Below, in pieces: positions 27,463-35,579 of a DNA stretch of 64,000 nt. The first letter of the stretch is position 1; each line of letters begins with the position of its first letter. The notes under the pieces are model-generated. The model was not told where the DNA came from, did not search any database, and saw nothing but the letters and a program-made list of their open reading frames with translations. Origin of the DNA: RPQJ01 sp963846885 (GTDB lineage Bacteria > Pseudomonadota > Gammaproteobacteria > Steroidobacterales > Steroidobacteraceae); the NCBI GenBank assembly GCA_963846885.1, contig CAWJXS010000003.1, forward strand, positions 286,066 to 350,065. Reading direction: 5' to 3'. The position numbers were made by a program, and so were the translations under genes.

Positions 27463-28305
27463 ATGGCCATCTACGCAGTCGGCGACATCCAAGGCTGCCT
27501 GGACGAACTCGAAATCCTGCTCGACCGGCTGCGCTTCGACGCCGCCAGCGACCAGCTCTGGTTCGTCGGCGACCTGGTCAACCGTGGCCCGCGCTCGCTC
27601 GACACCCTGCGTTTCGTAAAGTCGCTCGGAGCTGCTGCCGTCGTGGTGCTCGGCAACCACGACCTGCATCTGCTCGCGATCGCGCGCGGCGGCGGCGCCT
27701 GGCGCCCCAGCGACGCCGGTCTGCAGCCGATCGTCGACGCGCCTGACGCCGACTCGCTGCTCGACTGGCTGCAAGCGCGGCCGCTGCTGCATCGCGACCC
27801 CGAGCTCGGCATCGCGTTGCTGCATGCGGGGCTGCCGCCGCAATGGGACCTGCAGACCGCGCAAGCCTGCGCCGACGCAGTGCAGCAGAAACTGGCCGGC
27901 GAAAAGGCCGGCCAGGTCTACGAGCGCATGTACGGCAACGAGCCCGACACCTGGCGCGACGATCTCGACGGCTGGAGTCGCATCCGGTTCACGATCAACG
28001 CGTTCACGCGCCTGCGCGTCTGCGATGCGCGCACCGGACGCATGGCCCTGAAATTCAAGGGCCCGCCGGCCACCGCACCGGCGGATACGCAACCATGGTT
28101 TCGTATTCCGTGGCGCCGGTCTGCAGGCACGCGCATCGTGTTCGGCCACTGGTCGGCACTGGGTTACGTCGACGAGAACGACGTGCTCGGGCTCGACACC
28201 GGCTGCGTCTGGGGCGGCTCACTGACGGGCCAGCGCATCGACGTCGGCGCGGCAAAACCGGTGCACGTAAAAAGCGTGTCGGGCGGCCTTCCGCTCGACG
28301 ACTGA
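27463..28305 (+). CDS. apaH: Symmetrical bis(5'-nucleosyl)-tetraphosphatase
   Basis: Hydrolyses Ap4A to two ADP and removes Np4-caps from RNA. It is a calcineurin-type metallophosphatase of 280 residues with the motifs GDIQGC, GDLVNRGP, GNHDLH, LLHAGLP and FGHWSALG in order. ATG 27463 is the family start (MAIYAVGDIQG). It ends the plus-strand run. Downstream is a 316-base gene-free stretch holding two long hairpins, which could terminate both this unit and the convergent gene at 28622. Confidence 0.97.
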   Translation: MAIYAVGDIQGCLDELEILLDRLRFDAASDQLWFVGDLVNRGPRSLDTLRFVKSLGAAAVVVLGNHDLHLLAIARGGGAWRPSDAGLQPIVDAPDADSLLDWLQARPLLHRDPELGIALLHAGLPPQWDLQTAQACADAVQQKLAGEKAGQVYERMYGNEPDTWRDDLDGWSRIRFTINAFTRLRVCDARTGRMALKFKGPPATAPADTQPWFRIPWRRSAGTRIVFGHWSALGYVDENDVLGLDTGCVWGGSLTGQRIDVGAAKPVHVKSVSGGLPLDD

Positions 28306-28410
28306 ACCCGCGCGGCCGGGGCAGTTCGCTCAGCTGGGAAGCTCTGTGCAAGTGTGCAACGGCAGCCGCGCGAGCTTTCGATTCGGCATCGCGCGTCGAA
28401 CGCGACAAGG

Positions 28411-28510
28411 TGGCACATCGCAATCGTCGGACCCGGTACCGTTCCCCGAGCTTGGAAAGGCAGACACGCGCTCTGGGAACGGTACCGGGTCCGACGATTG
28501 CGATGCGCCA
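28411..28510 (+). repeat. Long hairpin repeat, copy C (28-nt core, plus orientation)
   Basis: The core at 28447-28474 is identical to copy A. Arms 28411-28446 and 28475-28510 form an inverted repeat of 36 bases with one mismatch (28415/28506); the inner 31 bases pair perfectly (left arm inner end GGTACCGTTCCC). These are the longest arms of the family. The outer part of the arm has no match in copies A, B or D. Confidence 0.92.
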
Positions 28511-28528
28511 GCCTGCGACGCTGCCAGG

Positions 28529-28602
28529 GCGCTCGATCCGGTGCCTGTCACAGAGCGCGTGTCTGCCTTTCCAAGCTCGGTGACAGGCACCGGATCGAGC
28601 GC
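28529..28602 (-). repeat. Long hairpin repeat, copy D (28-nt core, minus orientation)
   Basis: The core at 28552-28579 is the exact reverse complement of copies A and C. Arms 28529-28551 and 28580-28602 are perfect 23-base inverted repeats (right arm starts GTGACAGGCACCGG). The inner arm is close to copy A (CGGTGCCTGTC shared) but changed at matching positions on both sides. Copies C and D lie head to head between apaH and the convergent gene, about 100 bases apart. The rest of 28306-28621 holds nothing recognisable. Confidence 0.92.
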
Positions 28603-28621
28603 ACACAACGCGACGCAGCGC

Positions 28622-29326
28622 TTACCTGGCCGGCGGTGCGGGCGGCGGTAGCGCGTGCAGCGACTCGAGCCGCAAATGCACGGCGCCAAACTGCGATTGC
28701 TTCGGCACGCATCGCAGCGCTGAGCCCGGCAGCTCGCGCACGCCCAGCGGCTTGAGCACCTGGGGCAGCAGCTGGGCGAGCAATTCGCAATCGCCGTCTT
28801 CGACGCGCCTGCCGCGGCGCCCATCGAACTCGACTACGCGCAGTTCCGCCGGAAATTGCGCCGTGGCGACATCGACGCCGCCCCCCTTGCCCTGCACGCG
28901 CTCCACCAGTTCGCGGCGTGACTGGTCGTCTTCCAGTTGCCGGAGCAGTTCCGGGGTGGCTGCGGCGGGCACGGCCACCCTGATTCGCGCCATCGGCAAG
29001 GTCTCGATGCCGATGGTGTCCAGGCAGGCAACCGTCACCTTCGGGTCCTTGCGCGCGCCGATGGCCTCGAGCACGTACTCGATCTTGTTGCGCAGGCCGT
29101 CGCACGAGTAATACGTGCCGAGGCCCATGTAAGTGAAGGAAAATTCGCGCTCGACCCAGACGGCATTGACCGTGGGTGACTTGACCTCCGCGGGTTGCGC
29201 GGCATCGACCGCCCAGGCGAAGACCGGCACCAGCAACCCCAGGGCCGCGATCACGGCGGCCGACGGCACGGCGCGGAGTCCGCGTGCGCCTGCGGCGCCT
29301 AATTTATACTCGGGCGATGCAGTCAT
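28622..29326 (-). CDS. Exported protein of unknown function
   Basis: No family recognised. The product is about 235 residues with an N-terminal hydrophobic stretch (AVIAALGLLVPVFAWA) that looks like a signal peptide, so a periplasmic or secreted location is likely. The mature part has four cysteines (YYSCDGLRN, TVACLDT, DGDCELL, ALRCVPK), suggesting two disulfides. It ends in a Pro/Ala-rich tail. ATG 29326 is used; GTG 29332 and an internal GTG near 29269 are alternatives, and the last would give a shorter, more usual signal. Its 5' end overlaps the divergent dioxygenase start by about 10 bases. Its 3' end abuts the hairpin cluster. Confidence 0.7.
   Translation of the reverse strand: MTASPEYKLGAAGARGLRAVPSAAVIAALGLLVPVFAWAVDAAQPAEVKSPTVNAVWVEREFSFTYMGLGTYYSCDGLRNKIEYVLEAIGARKDPKVTVACLDTIGIETLPMARIRVAVPAAATPELLRQLEDDQSRRELVERVQGKGGGVDVATAQFPAELRVVEFDGRRGRRVEDGDCELLAQLLPQVLKPLGVRELPGSALRCVPKQSQFGAVHLRLESLHALPPPAPPAR
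29305..29310 (+). promoter_or_regulatory. Possible -10 of the kynurenine operon
   Basis: TATACT lies 6 bases before the dioxygenase ATG at 29317 in an otherwise GC-rich region. No matching -35 is visible, and the implied transcript would be nearly leaderless, so this is a weak call. Confidence 0.25.
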
Positions 29327-29826
29327 TGACACCTTTCAACCTCCGCGTATGGATCGAGGAGCACCGGGCCCAGCTGCGTCCGCCTGTTTGCAACAAGCAG
29401 GTGTTCGAGCAGGGCGAATTTATCATCATGGTCGTCGGCGGTCCCAACTCGCGCCAGGACTACCACGACGACCCGGGCGACGAGTTCTTCTACCAGCTCG
29501 AGGGCGACATGCTGCTGCGCACCGTGCAGGAAGGCCGCCGCGTCGACATCCCGATTCGCGCCGGCGAGGTGTTGCTGCTGCCCGCCCATGTTCCCCATTC
29601 GCCGCAGCGTTATGCCGACACCGTGGGCCTGGTCGTCGAGCGCAAACGGCGCAGCGGGGAGGCCGATGGCTTCCTCTGGTTCTGCGACAGGTGCGATGCA
29701 CGGCTGTACAGCGAATACCTCCAGATCACCGACATCGAACGGCAGCTGCCGCCCGTCTTCGAGCGTTTCTGGTCCAATCCAGAGCACACCGTCTGCCGCG
29801 CGTGCGGCAGCGTCCTAAGGCAGTGA
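29317..29826 (+). CDS. nbaC: 3-hydroxyanthranilate 3,4-dioxygenase
   Basis: Ring-opens 3-hydroxyanthranilate to the quinolinate precursor. The 169-residue cupin has the Fe(II) ligands at H50, E56 and H94 (DYHDDPGDEFFY, PHSPQR), one residue off the Cupriavidus enzyme. It also has the bacterial rubredoxin-like site C123/C126 and C160/C163. The ATG at 29317 gives the family start MQSLTPFNLRVWIEEH. It begins a four-gene plus-strand operon covering formylkynurenine to the pyridine-ring precursor, which could serve NAD synthesis, tryptophan breakdown, or both. Confidence 0.96.
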   Translation: MQSLTPFNLRVWIEEHRAQLRPPVCNKQVFEQGEFIIMVVGGPNSRQDYHDDPGDEFFYQLEGDMLLRTVQEGRRVDIPIRAGEVLLLPAHVPHSPQRYADTVGLVVERKRRSGEADGFLWFCDRCDARLYSEYLQITDIERQLPPVFERFWSNPEHTVCRACGSVLRQ

Positions 29827-29830
29827 CCGC

Positions 29831-30682
29831 TTGAACGACCTGGAGTTCACCGCAGGTGGCCGGCGCTGGCGCGCAAACCTGCGGTCGCCTGTCGACCTCG
29901 CCATTCCGCTGCACTTCGACGGTGGACCGCAGCCAAGCTTCTTCGTCGATGACCCCGCCCGCAGCGAGCCCCTGCGGATCGGCGGATTCACGGGCAGCGT
30001 GGCCGACGGTGCCAGCTGCAACTGCGCGGTGCAGACGCTGGCGCCCCACTGCCACGGCACCCACACGGAATGCATCGGCCACATCACCCGCAGCCCGGTG
30101 ACGATCGCGAGCCTGACGCCCGTCCCGCCCGCTCTTGCGCTGGTGGTCTCGGTGCAACCCGAGCAACTCGGCAGCGCCGCTGCGACGATCGCAGCCGGCC
30201 CGGCTGCAGCCACCGATCGCGTGATACGGCGCGACCTGCTCGAGCGCGCCGCGGCAGCTTGGCTCGCGGCGCCGTTCACCGCAGTGGTGGTTCGCACGCT
30301 GCCGAACGACGCGGACAAGCTCAGCCGCGCCTATTCCGGGTCGCCGAGTCCCGCCGCCTATTTCCTGCCCGAAGCCATGCGCTGGCTCGTCGAACGCGGC
30401 GTCACCTCGCTCGTGGTCGACCTGCCGAGCCTCGACCGGGCCGACGATGGCGGTCTGCTTGCCGCGCACCGCGAATACTGGGGCATGCCGGCTGCCGCCG
30501 CAGATGCAGCACTTGCCAGCCGCGGCCATGCGCTCGTGACTGAACTCGCGTTCGTGCCGGACAGCGCCAGCGACGGGCTTTACCTGCTGGATCTGCAGGT
30601 GCCCGCGTTCGGCGCCGACGCGGCCCCGAGCCGCCCCGTGCTGTATCCGCTGCAATCCCTCGATGGAACGGTCACGCCATGA
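29831..30682 (+). CDS. kynB: Cyclase-family hydrolase, probable kynurenine formamidase
   Basis: The 283-residue product has the cyclase/KynB metal motif in HCHGTHTE (H73, H75, H78, E80); KynB proteins typically read HxGTHxD at this point. It also has PVDLAIPLHF near the N-terminus. It is larger than classic KynB (about 210 residues) and only distantly similar, so function rests mainly on position between the dioxygenase and kynureninase. The expected reaction is N-formylkynurenine to kynurenine. The TTG start at 29831 lies 4 bases after the dioxygenase stop. The stop overlaps kynU. Confidence 0.75.
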   Translation: MNDLEFTAGGRRWRANLRSPVDLAIPLHFDGGPQPSFFVDDPARSEPLRIGGFTGSVADGASCNCAVQTLAPHCHGTHTECIGHITRSPVTIASLTPVPPALALVVSVQPEQLGSAAATIAAGPAAATDRVIRRDLLERAAAAWLAAPFTAVVVRTLPNDADKLSRAYSGSPSPAAYFLPEAMRWLVERGVTSLVVDLPSLDRADDGGLLAAHREYWGMPAAAADAALASRGHALVTELAFVPDSASDGLYLLDLQVPAFGADAAPSRPVLYPLQSLDGTVTP

Positions 30683-31971
30683 GACTCGACCGCGAACATG
30701 CCCATGCACTCGATGCCGAGGATCCGCTCGCAGCGTGGCGCGACCGCTTCGTGTTGCCGCGAGAAGCGTCCGGTGGACGCGAACTCGTGTACCTCTGCGG
30801 CCACTCGCTCGGCGCACAACCGGTGCGGGCCGCTGACTGCGTCGAAGAAGTGATGCGCGACTGGCGGTCGCTCGCGGTCGAGGGTCACTTTACGGGTCGC
30901 CGGCCCTGGATGACGTATCACGAGAGCCTGGCGCCCGCGCTGGCGAACCTCGTGGGAGCCGAGGCGTCGGAAGTCGTCACGATGAACACGCTGACGGTGA
31001 ACCTGCACCTGATGCTCGTCAGCTTCTACCGGCCCAGCGGTGCACGGCGCGCGATCCTGCTCGAGCGCGGCGCGTTTCCCTCTGATAGACACGCGCTCGA
31101 ATCGCAGGTCCGGCACCACGGCGGCGATCCCGCGACGGACCTGATCGAAATCGGCCCGCGTGCGGGCGAGGACCTGCTGCGCACCGAGGATATCGTCGAG
31201 CGAATCGAGCGCGATGGCGAGCGCATCGCCACGGTGGTGCTGCCGGGCGTGCAGTACCTGACCGGGCAAGTGCTCGACGTCGAGGCAATCACGCGCGCAG
31301 CCCGTCGCGCCGGCTGCAGCGTGGGCTGGGATCTCGCGCACGCGGTGGGCAACGTACCCGTGCGCCTGCACGATGCCGACGCCGACTTCGCCGTCTGGTG
31401 CAGCTACAAGTACCTGAACGGTGGGCCTGGAGCAGTCGCCGGCGCATTCGTCCACGCGCGGCACACCCGGGCCGGCAAGGCATTGCCGCGCTTTGCCGGC
31501 TGGTGGGGACATGACGCGGCCACCCGTTTCCTGATGGGGCCGGAGTTCCATCCGAGCCCCGGTGCCGACGGCTGGCAACTCAGCAACCCGCCGATCCTGT
31601 CGCTGGCACCCGTCGCCGCGTCGCTCGAGCATTTCGCGTCGGTGGGCCTGCCTGCTTTGCGACAGAAGTCCGTGGCATTGACCGGGTACTTCGAGCGACT
31701 CGTCCACGCACGGCTCGCCGGCAAGGTCCAGGTGGTGACGCCCGCGGCCGCTGAATGGCGTGGCGCCGCGCTGTCGCTGCGACTGCTCGGGCTTTCACGC
31801 GATCGCGCCCGCGCCGTGTTCGACGGCATGCGTCGCCGCTCCATCCTGCCGGATTGGCGCGAGCCCGACGTGATCCGGGCCGCGCCCGTGCCGTTCTACA
31901 ACAGCTTCGACGACGTGTGGCGTTGCGTCGACGCCCTCCACGCGGAACTGCACGCCGAGCTCCGCGCGTGA
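30679..31971 (+). CDS. kynU: Kynureninase
   Basis: PLP enzyme cleaving (3-hydroxy)kynurenine to (3-hydroxy)anthranilate and alanine. The 430 residues follow the family: YLCGHSLGAQP, the PLP-contact TMNTLTVNLHLML, WDLAHAVGNVP, and the Schiff-base lysine K244 in WCSYKYLNGGPGA, then PSPGADGWQLSNPPI. It starts in an ATGA overlap with the formamidase gene, and its stop overlaps the kmo GTG, consistent with a tightly coupled operon. Confidence 0.97.
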   Translation: MRLDREHAHALDAEDPLAAWRDRFVLPREASGGRELVYLCGHSLGAQPVRAADCVEEVMRDWRSLAVEGHFTGRRPWMTYHESLAPALANLVGAEASEVVTMNTLTVNLHLMLVSFYRPSGARRAILLERGAFPSDRHALESQVRHHGGDPATDLIEIGPRAGEDLLRTEDIVERIERDGERIATVVLPGVQYLTGQVLDVEAITRAARRAGCSVGWDLAHAVGNVPVRLHDADADFAVWCSYKYLNGGPGAVAGAFVHARHTRAGKALPRFAGWWGHDAATRFLMGPEFHPSPGADGWQLSNPPILSLAPVAASLEHFASVGLPALRQKSVALTGYFERLVHARLAGKVQVVTPAAAEWRGAALSLRLLGLSRDRARAVFDGMRRRSILPDWREPDVIRAAPVPFYNSFDDVWRCVDALHAELHAELRA

Positions 31972-33344
31972 AGCGGCCCGTCACCATCCTGGGCGCGGGT
32001 CTCTCCGGCGCCCTGATGGCGATCTACCTGGCGCGACAGGGCCGCAAGGTAGTCGTGCTCGAACGCCGCCCCGACCTGCGCAAGGTCGACATGGACGCGG
32101 GCCGCTCCATCAACCTGGCGCTCGCGGAACGGGGTATCCATGCATTGCGCGCAGCGGGCGTCTTCGACGCCGTCGAACCGCTGTTGATCCCGATGCGCGG
32201 ACGCGTGCTGCATGCACCGAACGGCGAGACGACGTTCGCTGCCTATGGGCAGCGGCCGCACGAAGTGATCCATTCCGTCTCGCGCCCGGGCCTCAACCGC
32301 GTGCTGCTCGATCACGCCCAGCGCGTCCATGGCATCGAACCGCGCTTCCTGCAGGCCGCGCGCTCGCTCGATTTCGCGCGTGACGAGCTGGTCATGCTCG
32401 ACGAAGTCTCCGGCGAACTCTACCAGCAGCCGCTCGGGCCGCTCATCGGCGCCGACGGTGCGGGCTCCGTGGTGCGCCGCGCCATGACCGGCCAGCTGGG
32501 CGTACGCGTCGTCGAGGACATGCTCGAACACGGCTACAAGGAGCTCACGCTGCCCGCGGCAGCCAACGGCTCGCACGCCATCGAGCGCAATGCCCTGCAC
32601 ATCTGGCCGCGCGGCGGCTTCATGCTGATCGCGCTGCCGAACATCGACGGCAGTTTCACGGTCACGCTGTTCCTCGCATTGAAGGGCAGCACCGAAAGTT
32701 TCGCTGCGCTCGACAGCCTGAAGGCCGTCGATGCTTTTTTCGCGCAACATTTTGCCGACGTCGTTGCGCTCATGCCGGGTCTTGCACGCGAATTCCTCGA
32801 GCACCCGGTGGGCCGCATGGGCACGGTGTATGCCGACGCGTGGTCGGCCGACGGCACCGCGGTCCTGCTCGGCGACGCGGCGCACGCCATCGTGCCGTTC
32901 CATGGCCAGGGCATGAACGCGTGTTTCGAGGACTGCTTCGAGCTCGACCGGCTGCTGCACGGAGCAACCGACTGGCAATCCGCGTTCGAACGATTCTGTG
33001 CCTTGCGCAAGCCGAACACCGACGCGATCGCGGCCATGGCGCTCGAGAACTTTCTCGAGATGCGCGATACCGTGCGCGACCCCAAGTTCATGCTGCGCAA
33101 GGAGCTGAGCTTTGAACTCGAGCGGCGGCACCCGACGCGCTTCATCCCCAGGTACTCGATGGTGATGTTCCACCACGACATCCCCTACCTCGCGGCGTAC
33201 GAACGCGGCAAGGCGCAGGCACGGATCCTGGCCCAGCTCACCGAGCACGCAACGTCGCTCGACGAGATTCCGGCAGCGCAGATGGACGCGCTGGTGCACG
33301 AACTGCTCGAGCCTTTGCCGGCGGCGCGCGTGCTGCCGGACTAG
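31968..33344 (+). CDS. kmo: Kynurenine 3-monooxygenase
   Basis: FAD- and NADPH-dependent hydroxylase making 3-hydroxykynurenine. The 458-residue product has the FAD dinucleotide motif VTILGAGLSGALMA at the N-terminus, RSINLALAERG, GADGAGSVVRR and GDAAHAIVPFHGQGMNACFED. The GTG start lies in a GTGA overlap with kynU. It is the last gene of the operon. Its TAG stop shares the self-complementary CTAG at 33341-33344 with the stop of the convergent kinase gene. Tryptophan 2,3-dioxygenase, the first pathway step, is not in this window. Confidence 0.97.
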   Translation: MKRPVTILGAGLSGALMAIYLARQGRKVVVLERRPDLRKVDMDAGRSINLALAERGIHALRAAGVFDAVEPLLIPMRGRVLHAPNGETTFAAYGQRPHEVIHSVSRPGLNRVLLDHAQRVHGIEPRFLQAARSLDFARDELVMLDEVSGELYQQPLGPLIGADGAGSVVRRAMTGQLGVRVVEDMLEHGYKELTLPAAANGSHAIERNALHIWPRGGFMLIALPNIDGSFTVTLFLALKGSTESFAALDSLKAVDAFFAQHFADVVALMPGLAREFLEHPVGRMGTVYADAWSADGTAVLLGDAAHAIVPFHGQGMNACFEDCFELDRLLHGATDWQSAFERFCALRKPNTDAIAAMALENFLEMRDTVRDPKFMLRKELSFELERRHPTRFIPRYSMVMFHHDIPYLAAYERGKAQARILAQLTEHATSLDEIPAAQMDALVHELLEPLPAARVLPD

Positions 33345-35356
33345 CTTGCGACCTGCGTGCGCCGGCCCGGCAGCCCTGCCGCGGCCGGGAACTCAGGGGC
33401 ACGGCGCGCCCCCAGCAGCTCATCGACGATGAGCACGAGCTGCCCGATCTGGTACGGCTTCACCAGGTGCGCCTGGTACCCGGCCAGCAGCGCGCGGGCG
33501 CGATCTTCGTCGCGCGCATAGGCGGTAACCGCGACCGCCACCAGCTTGTCTGGCCCTAAGCCGAGTTCGCCGCGCACGCGGCGGATCAGCTCGTACCCGT
33601 CCATCCCCGGCATGCCGATGTCGCTTACCAGCAGGTCGAACGGCTCCCCGCCTGCCTGCAGCGCCGCGAGTGCTGCCGTCCCTGACTCGACTGCAGTGAC
33701 CTTCGCGCCCTGCTCTTCGAGCATGTGGCGCAGGGATTCGAGCATGTCACGCTGGTCTTCGACGGCCAGGATGCGTCTGCCGTCGAGGCGCTGCGACGAC
33801 ATGCGGTCGGGGTCGAGGCGCCGCCAGGTCCCGCTCGCATCGATGTCGTGCTCGAGCGCCTGCACCTGCAGCGGCAGCGTGACGACGAAGGTCGCCCCCA
33901 GGCCGCGGCCCGGACTCAAGGCCCGCACCTGTCCATCATGCAGTTCGACCAGTTGCTTGACGATGGCCAGACCCAGGCCAAGGCCGCCATGACGACGGGC
34001 CGTCGTGTTGTCGGCCTGGCGGAAGCGACTGAACACCTGTGGCAGGAAGTCGGGATCGATGCCTTCGCCGTCGTCGGTCACGCTGATCTCGACGTTGCGC
34101 CCGGTCTTGCGCGCCGCCACGCGGATCGAACCTTCCTCGCGCGCGAACTTGACGGCGTTGGCCAGTAAATTCCACAGCACCTGCTGCAGGCGCGTGGGGT
34201 CGCCGTGCACGATCATCGGCTCGGACTCGATGTCGAGCTTCAACTCGAGTCGACGCGCGTCGGCGGCGGGCCGATGCGACGCCACCGCGTGCCCGAGCAA
34301 TTCGACGAGGTCGAGCGGTCGCGCATCGAGCGCGACGCGACCGGACACGATGCGGCTCATGTCGAGCAGGTCGCCTATGAGCTTCGACAGCGCCATGCCG
34401 TTGTCGATGAGGAGCGCGAGGCCCTTGCGCAGGTCTTCCTCGCCGGCGCCGTACTTGCGCGCAAGGATCCGGCTCCAGAGCACGATCACCGAAAGCGGCG
34501 TGCGCAGCTCGTGCGACAGCGTAGCCAGGAATTCGTCTTTCGCGCGGGTCGCATTTTCGGCTTCGGTGCGCGCCACGCGCTCGCTCTCGAGCAGCATCTC
34601 GCGTTCGGCCTCGAACTCACGACGCTCCGTGATGTCATGGGTGGTGCCTGCGAACGTGAGCAGCTCGCCCGTCGGCCCGAACCGCGGCACGCCATGCGAT
34701 TCGACCCAGCGCCACTGGCCATCGACGCGGCGTACCCGTGTCGTGGCTTGAAACGGCGTGCGCGTGCGCATCGCCGCATGGAACCCCTGGACGTACGACT
34801 CGCGGTCGTCGGGATGCACCAATGCCTTCCAGCCGCCGGTGCGGGCAGCTGCCTGCGACACGCCGAAGAATTCTTCCCAACGCCGGTTGACGAACAGCAA
34901 CTTGCCCGCGGCGTCGTGCACCCAGATCATCAGCGGCACGCTGTCGGCCATGACGTTGAAGCGCAGTTCGCTGTCTCCGGCAGCGGCAGCCTGTGCCTCG
35001 GCTCGCGCGCGGGCGCGACGCGCCGACTCGGCCAGCCCGATGATCACCGCATTCGCAGCGAGGAAAATCGCAATGCTGGTCAGGAACAGCAGGTCGTCAC
35101 CGGGTTCGCGCCGCAGGTAGGTGGCAAGCGCCGACAGGACCGCGGCGAGCGCACCGTAACGCCACCCGCACATCAGTGCGACGACCAGGACGGCCGGGAA
35201 AAACGTGATGAACGGGAATTGGCCGTCCCAGACGCGATCCAGGGGCAAGCGCAGCGCAAAGGCCAGGCCGACCGCCGCGGCGACGATCGCCAATGCCTTG
35301 AGGTGGTGCAGCCCGGGAAACTGCGCGCCCCGCCTTGATGCTTCGGCTTGCGGCAT
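33341..35356 (-). CDS. Hybrid sensor histidine kinase (PAS, HisKA, HATPase, receiver)
   Basis: Membrane-bound hybrid kinase of 671 residues. In order: an N-terminal hydrophobic module of about four helices (20-115) like KdpD-type DUF4118; a PAS domain (about 135-250) ending GTTHDITERREFE; HisKA with the phospho-His in LATLSHELRTPLS; an HATPase with DGEGIDPDFLPQVF and GLGLGLAIVKQL; and a C-terminal receiver (about 545-660) with acceptor Asp in LLVSDIGMPGMDGYE. ATG 35356 is chosen for the strong AGGGGG site just upstream. No separate regulator is adjacent, so the phosphoryl partner and the signal are unknown. Confidence 0.92.
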   Translation of the reverse strand: MPQAEASRRGAQFPGLHHLKALAIVAAAVGLAFALRLPLDRVWDGQFPFITFFPAVLVVALMCGWRYGALAAVLSALATYLRREPGDDLLFLTSIAIFLAANAVIIGLAESARRARARAEAQAAAAGDSELRFNVMADSVPLMIWVHDAAGKLLFVNRRWEEFFGVSQAAARTGGWKALVHPDDRESYVQGFHAAMRTRTPFQATTRVRRVDGQWRWVESHGVPRFGPTGELLTFAGTTHDITERREFEAEREMLLESERVARTEAENATRAKDEFLATLSHELRTPLSVIVLWSRILARKYGAGEEDLRKGLALLIDNGMALSKLIGDLLDMSRIVSGRVALDARPLDLVELLGHAVASHRPAADARRLELKLDIESEPMIVHGDPTRLQQVLWNLLANAVKFAREEGSIRVAARKTGRNVEISVTDDGEGIDPDFLPQVFSRFRQADNTTARRHGGLGLGLAIVKQLVELHDGQVRALSPGRGLGATFVVTLPLQVQALEHDIDASGTWRRLDPDRMSSQRLDGRRILAVEDQRDMLESLRHMLEEQGAKVTAVESGTAALAALQAGGEPFDLLVSDIGMPGMDGYELIRRVRGELGLGPDKLVAVAVTAYARDEDRARALLAGYQAHLVKPYQIGQLVLIVDELLGARRAPEFPAAAGLPGRRTQVAS

Positions 35357-35520
35357 GTGTAGGCCCCCTGCCATCCACGAGCGACGATTACCTGCGCGCA
35401 TTGCCTGCGGCAGCGCGCAGGATTTTAGCAGTCCAGCGCGCGGGAGGGCTCCGTCGCGCTGTAGGATCAGGCCGACATCGCATCCGCATGCGGCCATTGC
35501 AGCGGGGCTGTGCCGCAGCG

Positions 35521-35549
35521 TTGTGTACGGTGCCCCGGTTCACTATGCT
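35521..35549 (+). promoter_or_regulatory. Probable promoter of the cyanophycinase-like gene
   Basis: TTGTGT (35521-35526) and TATGCT (35544-35549) are 17 bases apart, about 30 bases before the ATG at 35580. A GGGAG ribosome-binding site follows at a suitable distance. Confidence 0.5.
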
Positions 35550-35579
35550 GAGGCAAGAACAAGAATCAGGGAGCCCGCC

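Noticed and set aside
28354..28755. Small open frames crossing the hairpin cluster after apaH
   Set aside because: They translate the palindromic repeats and carry no ribosome-binding site or family similarity.
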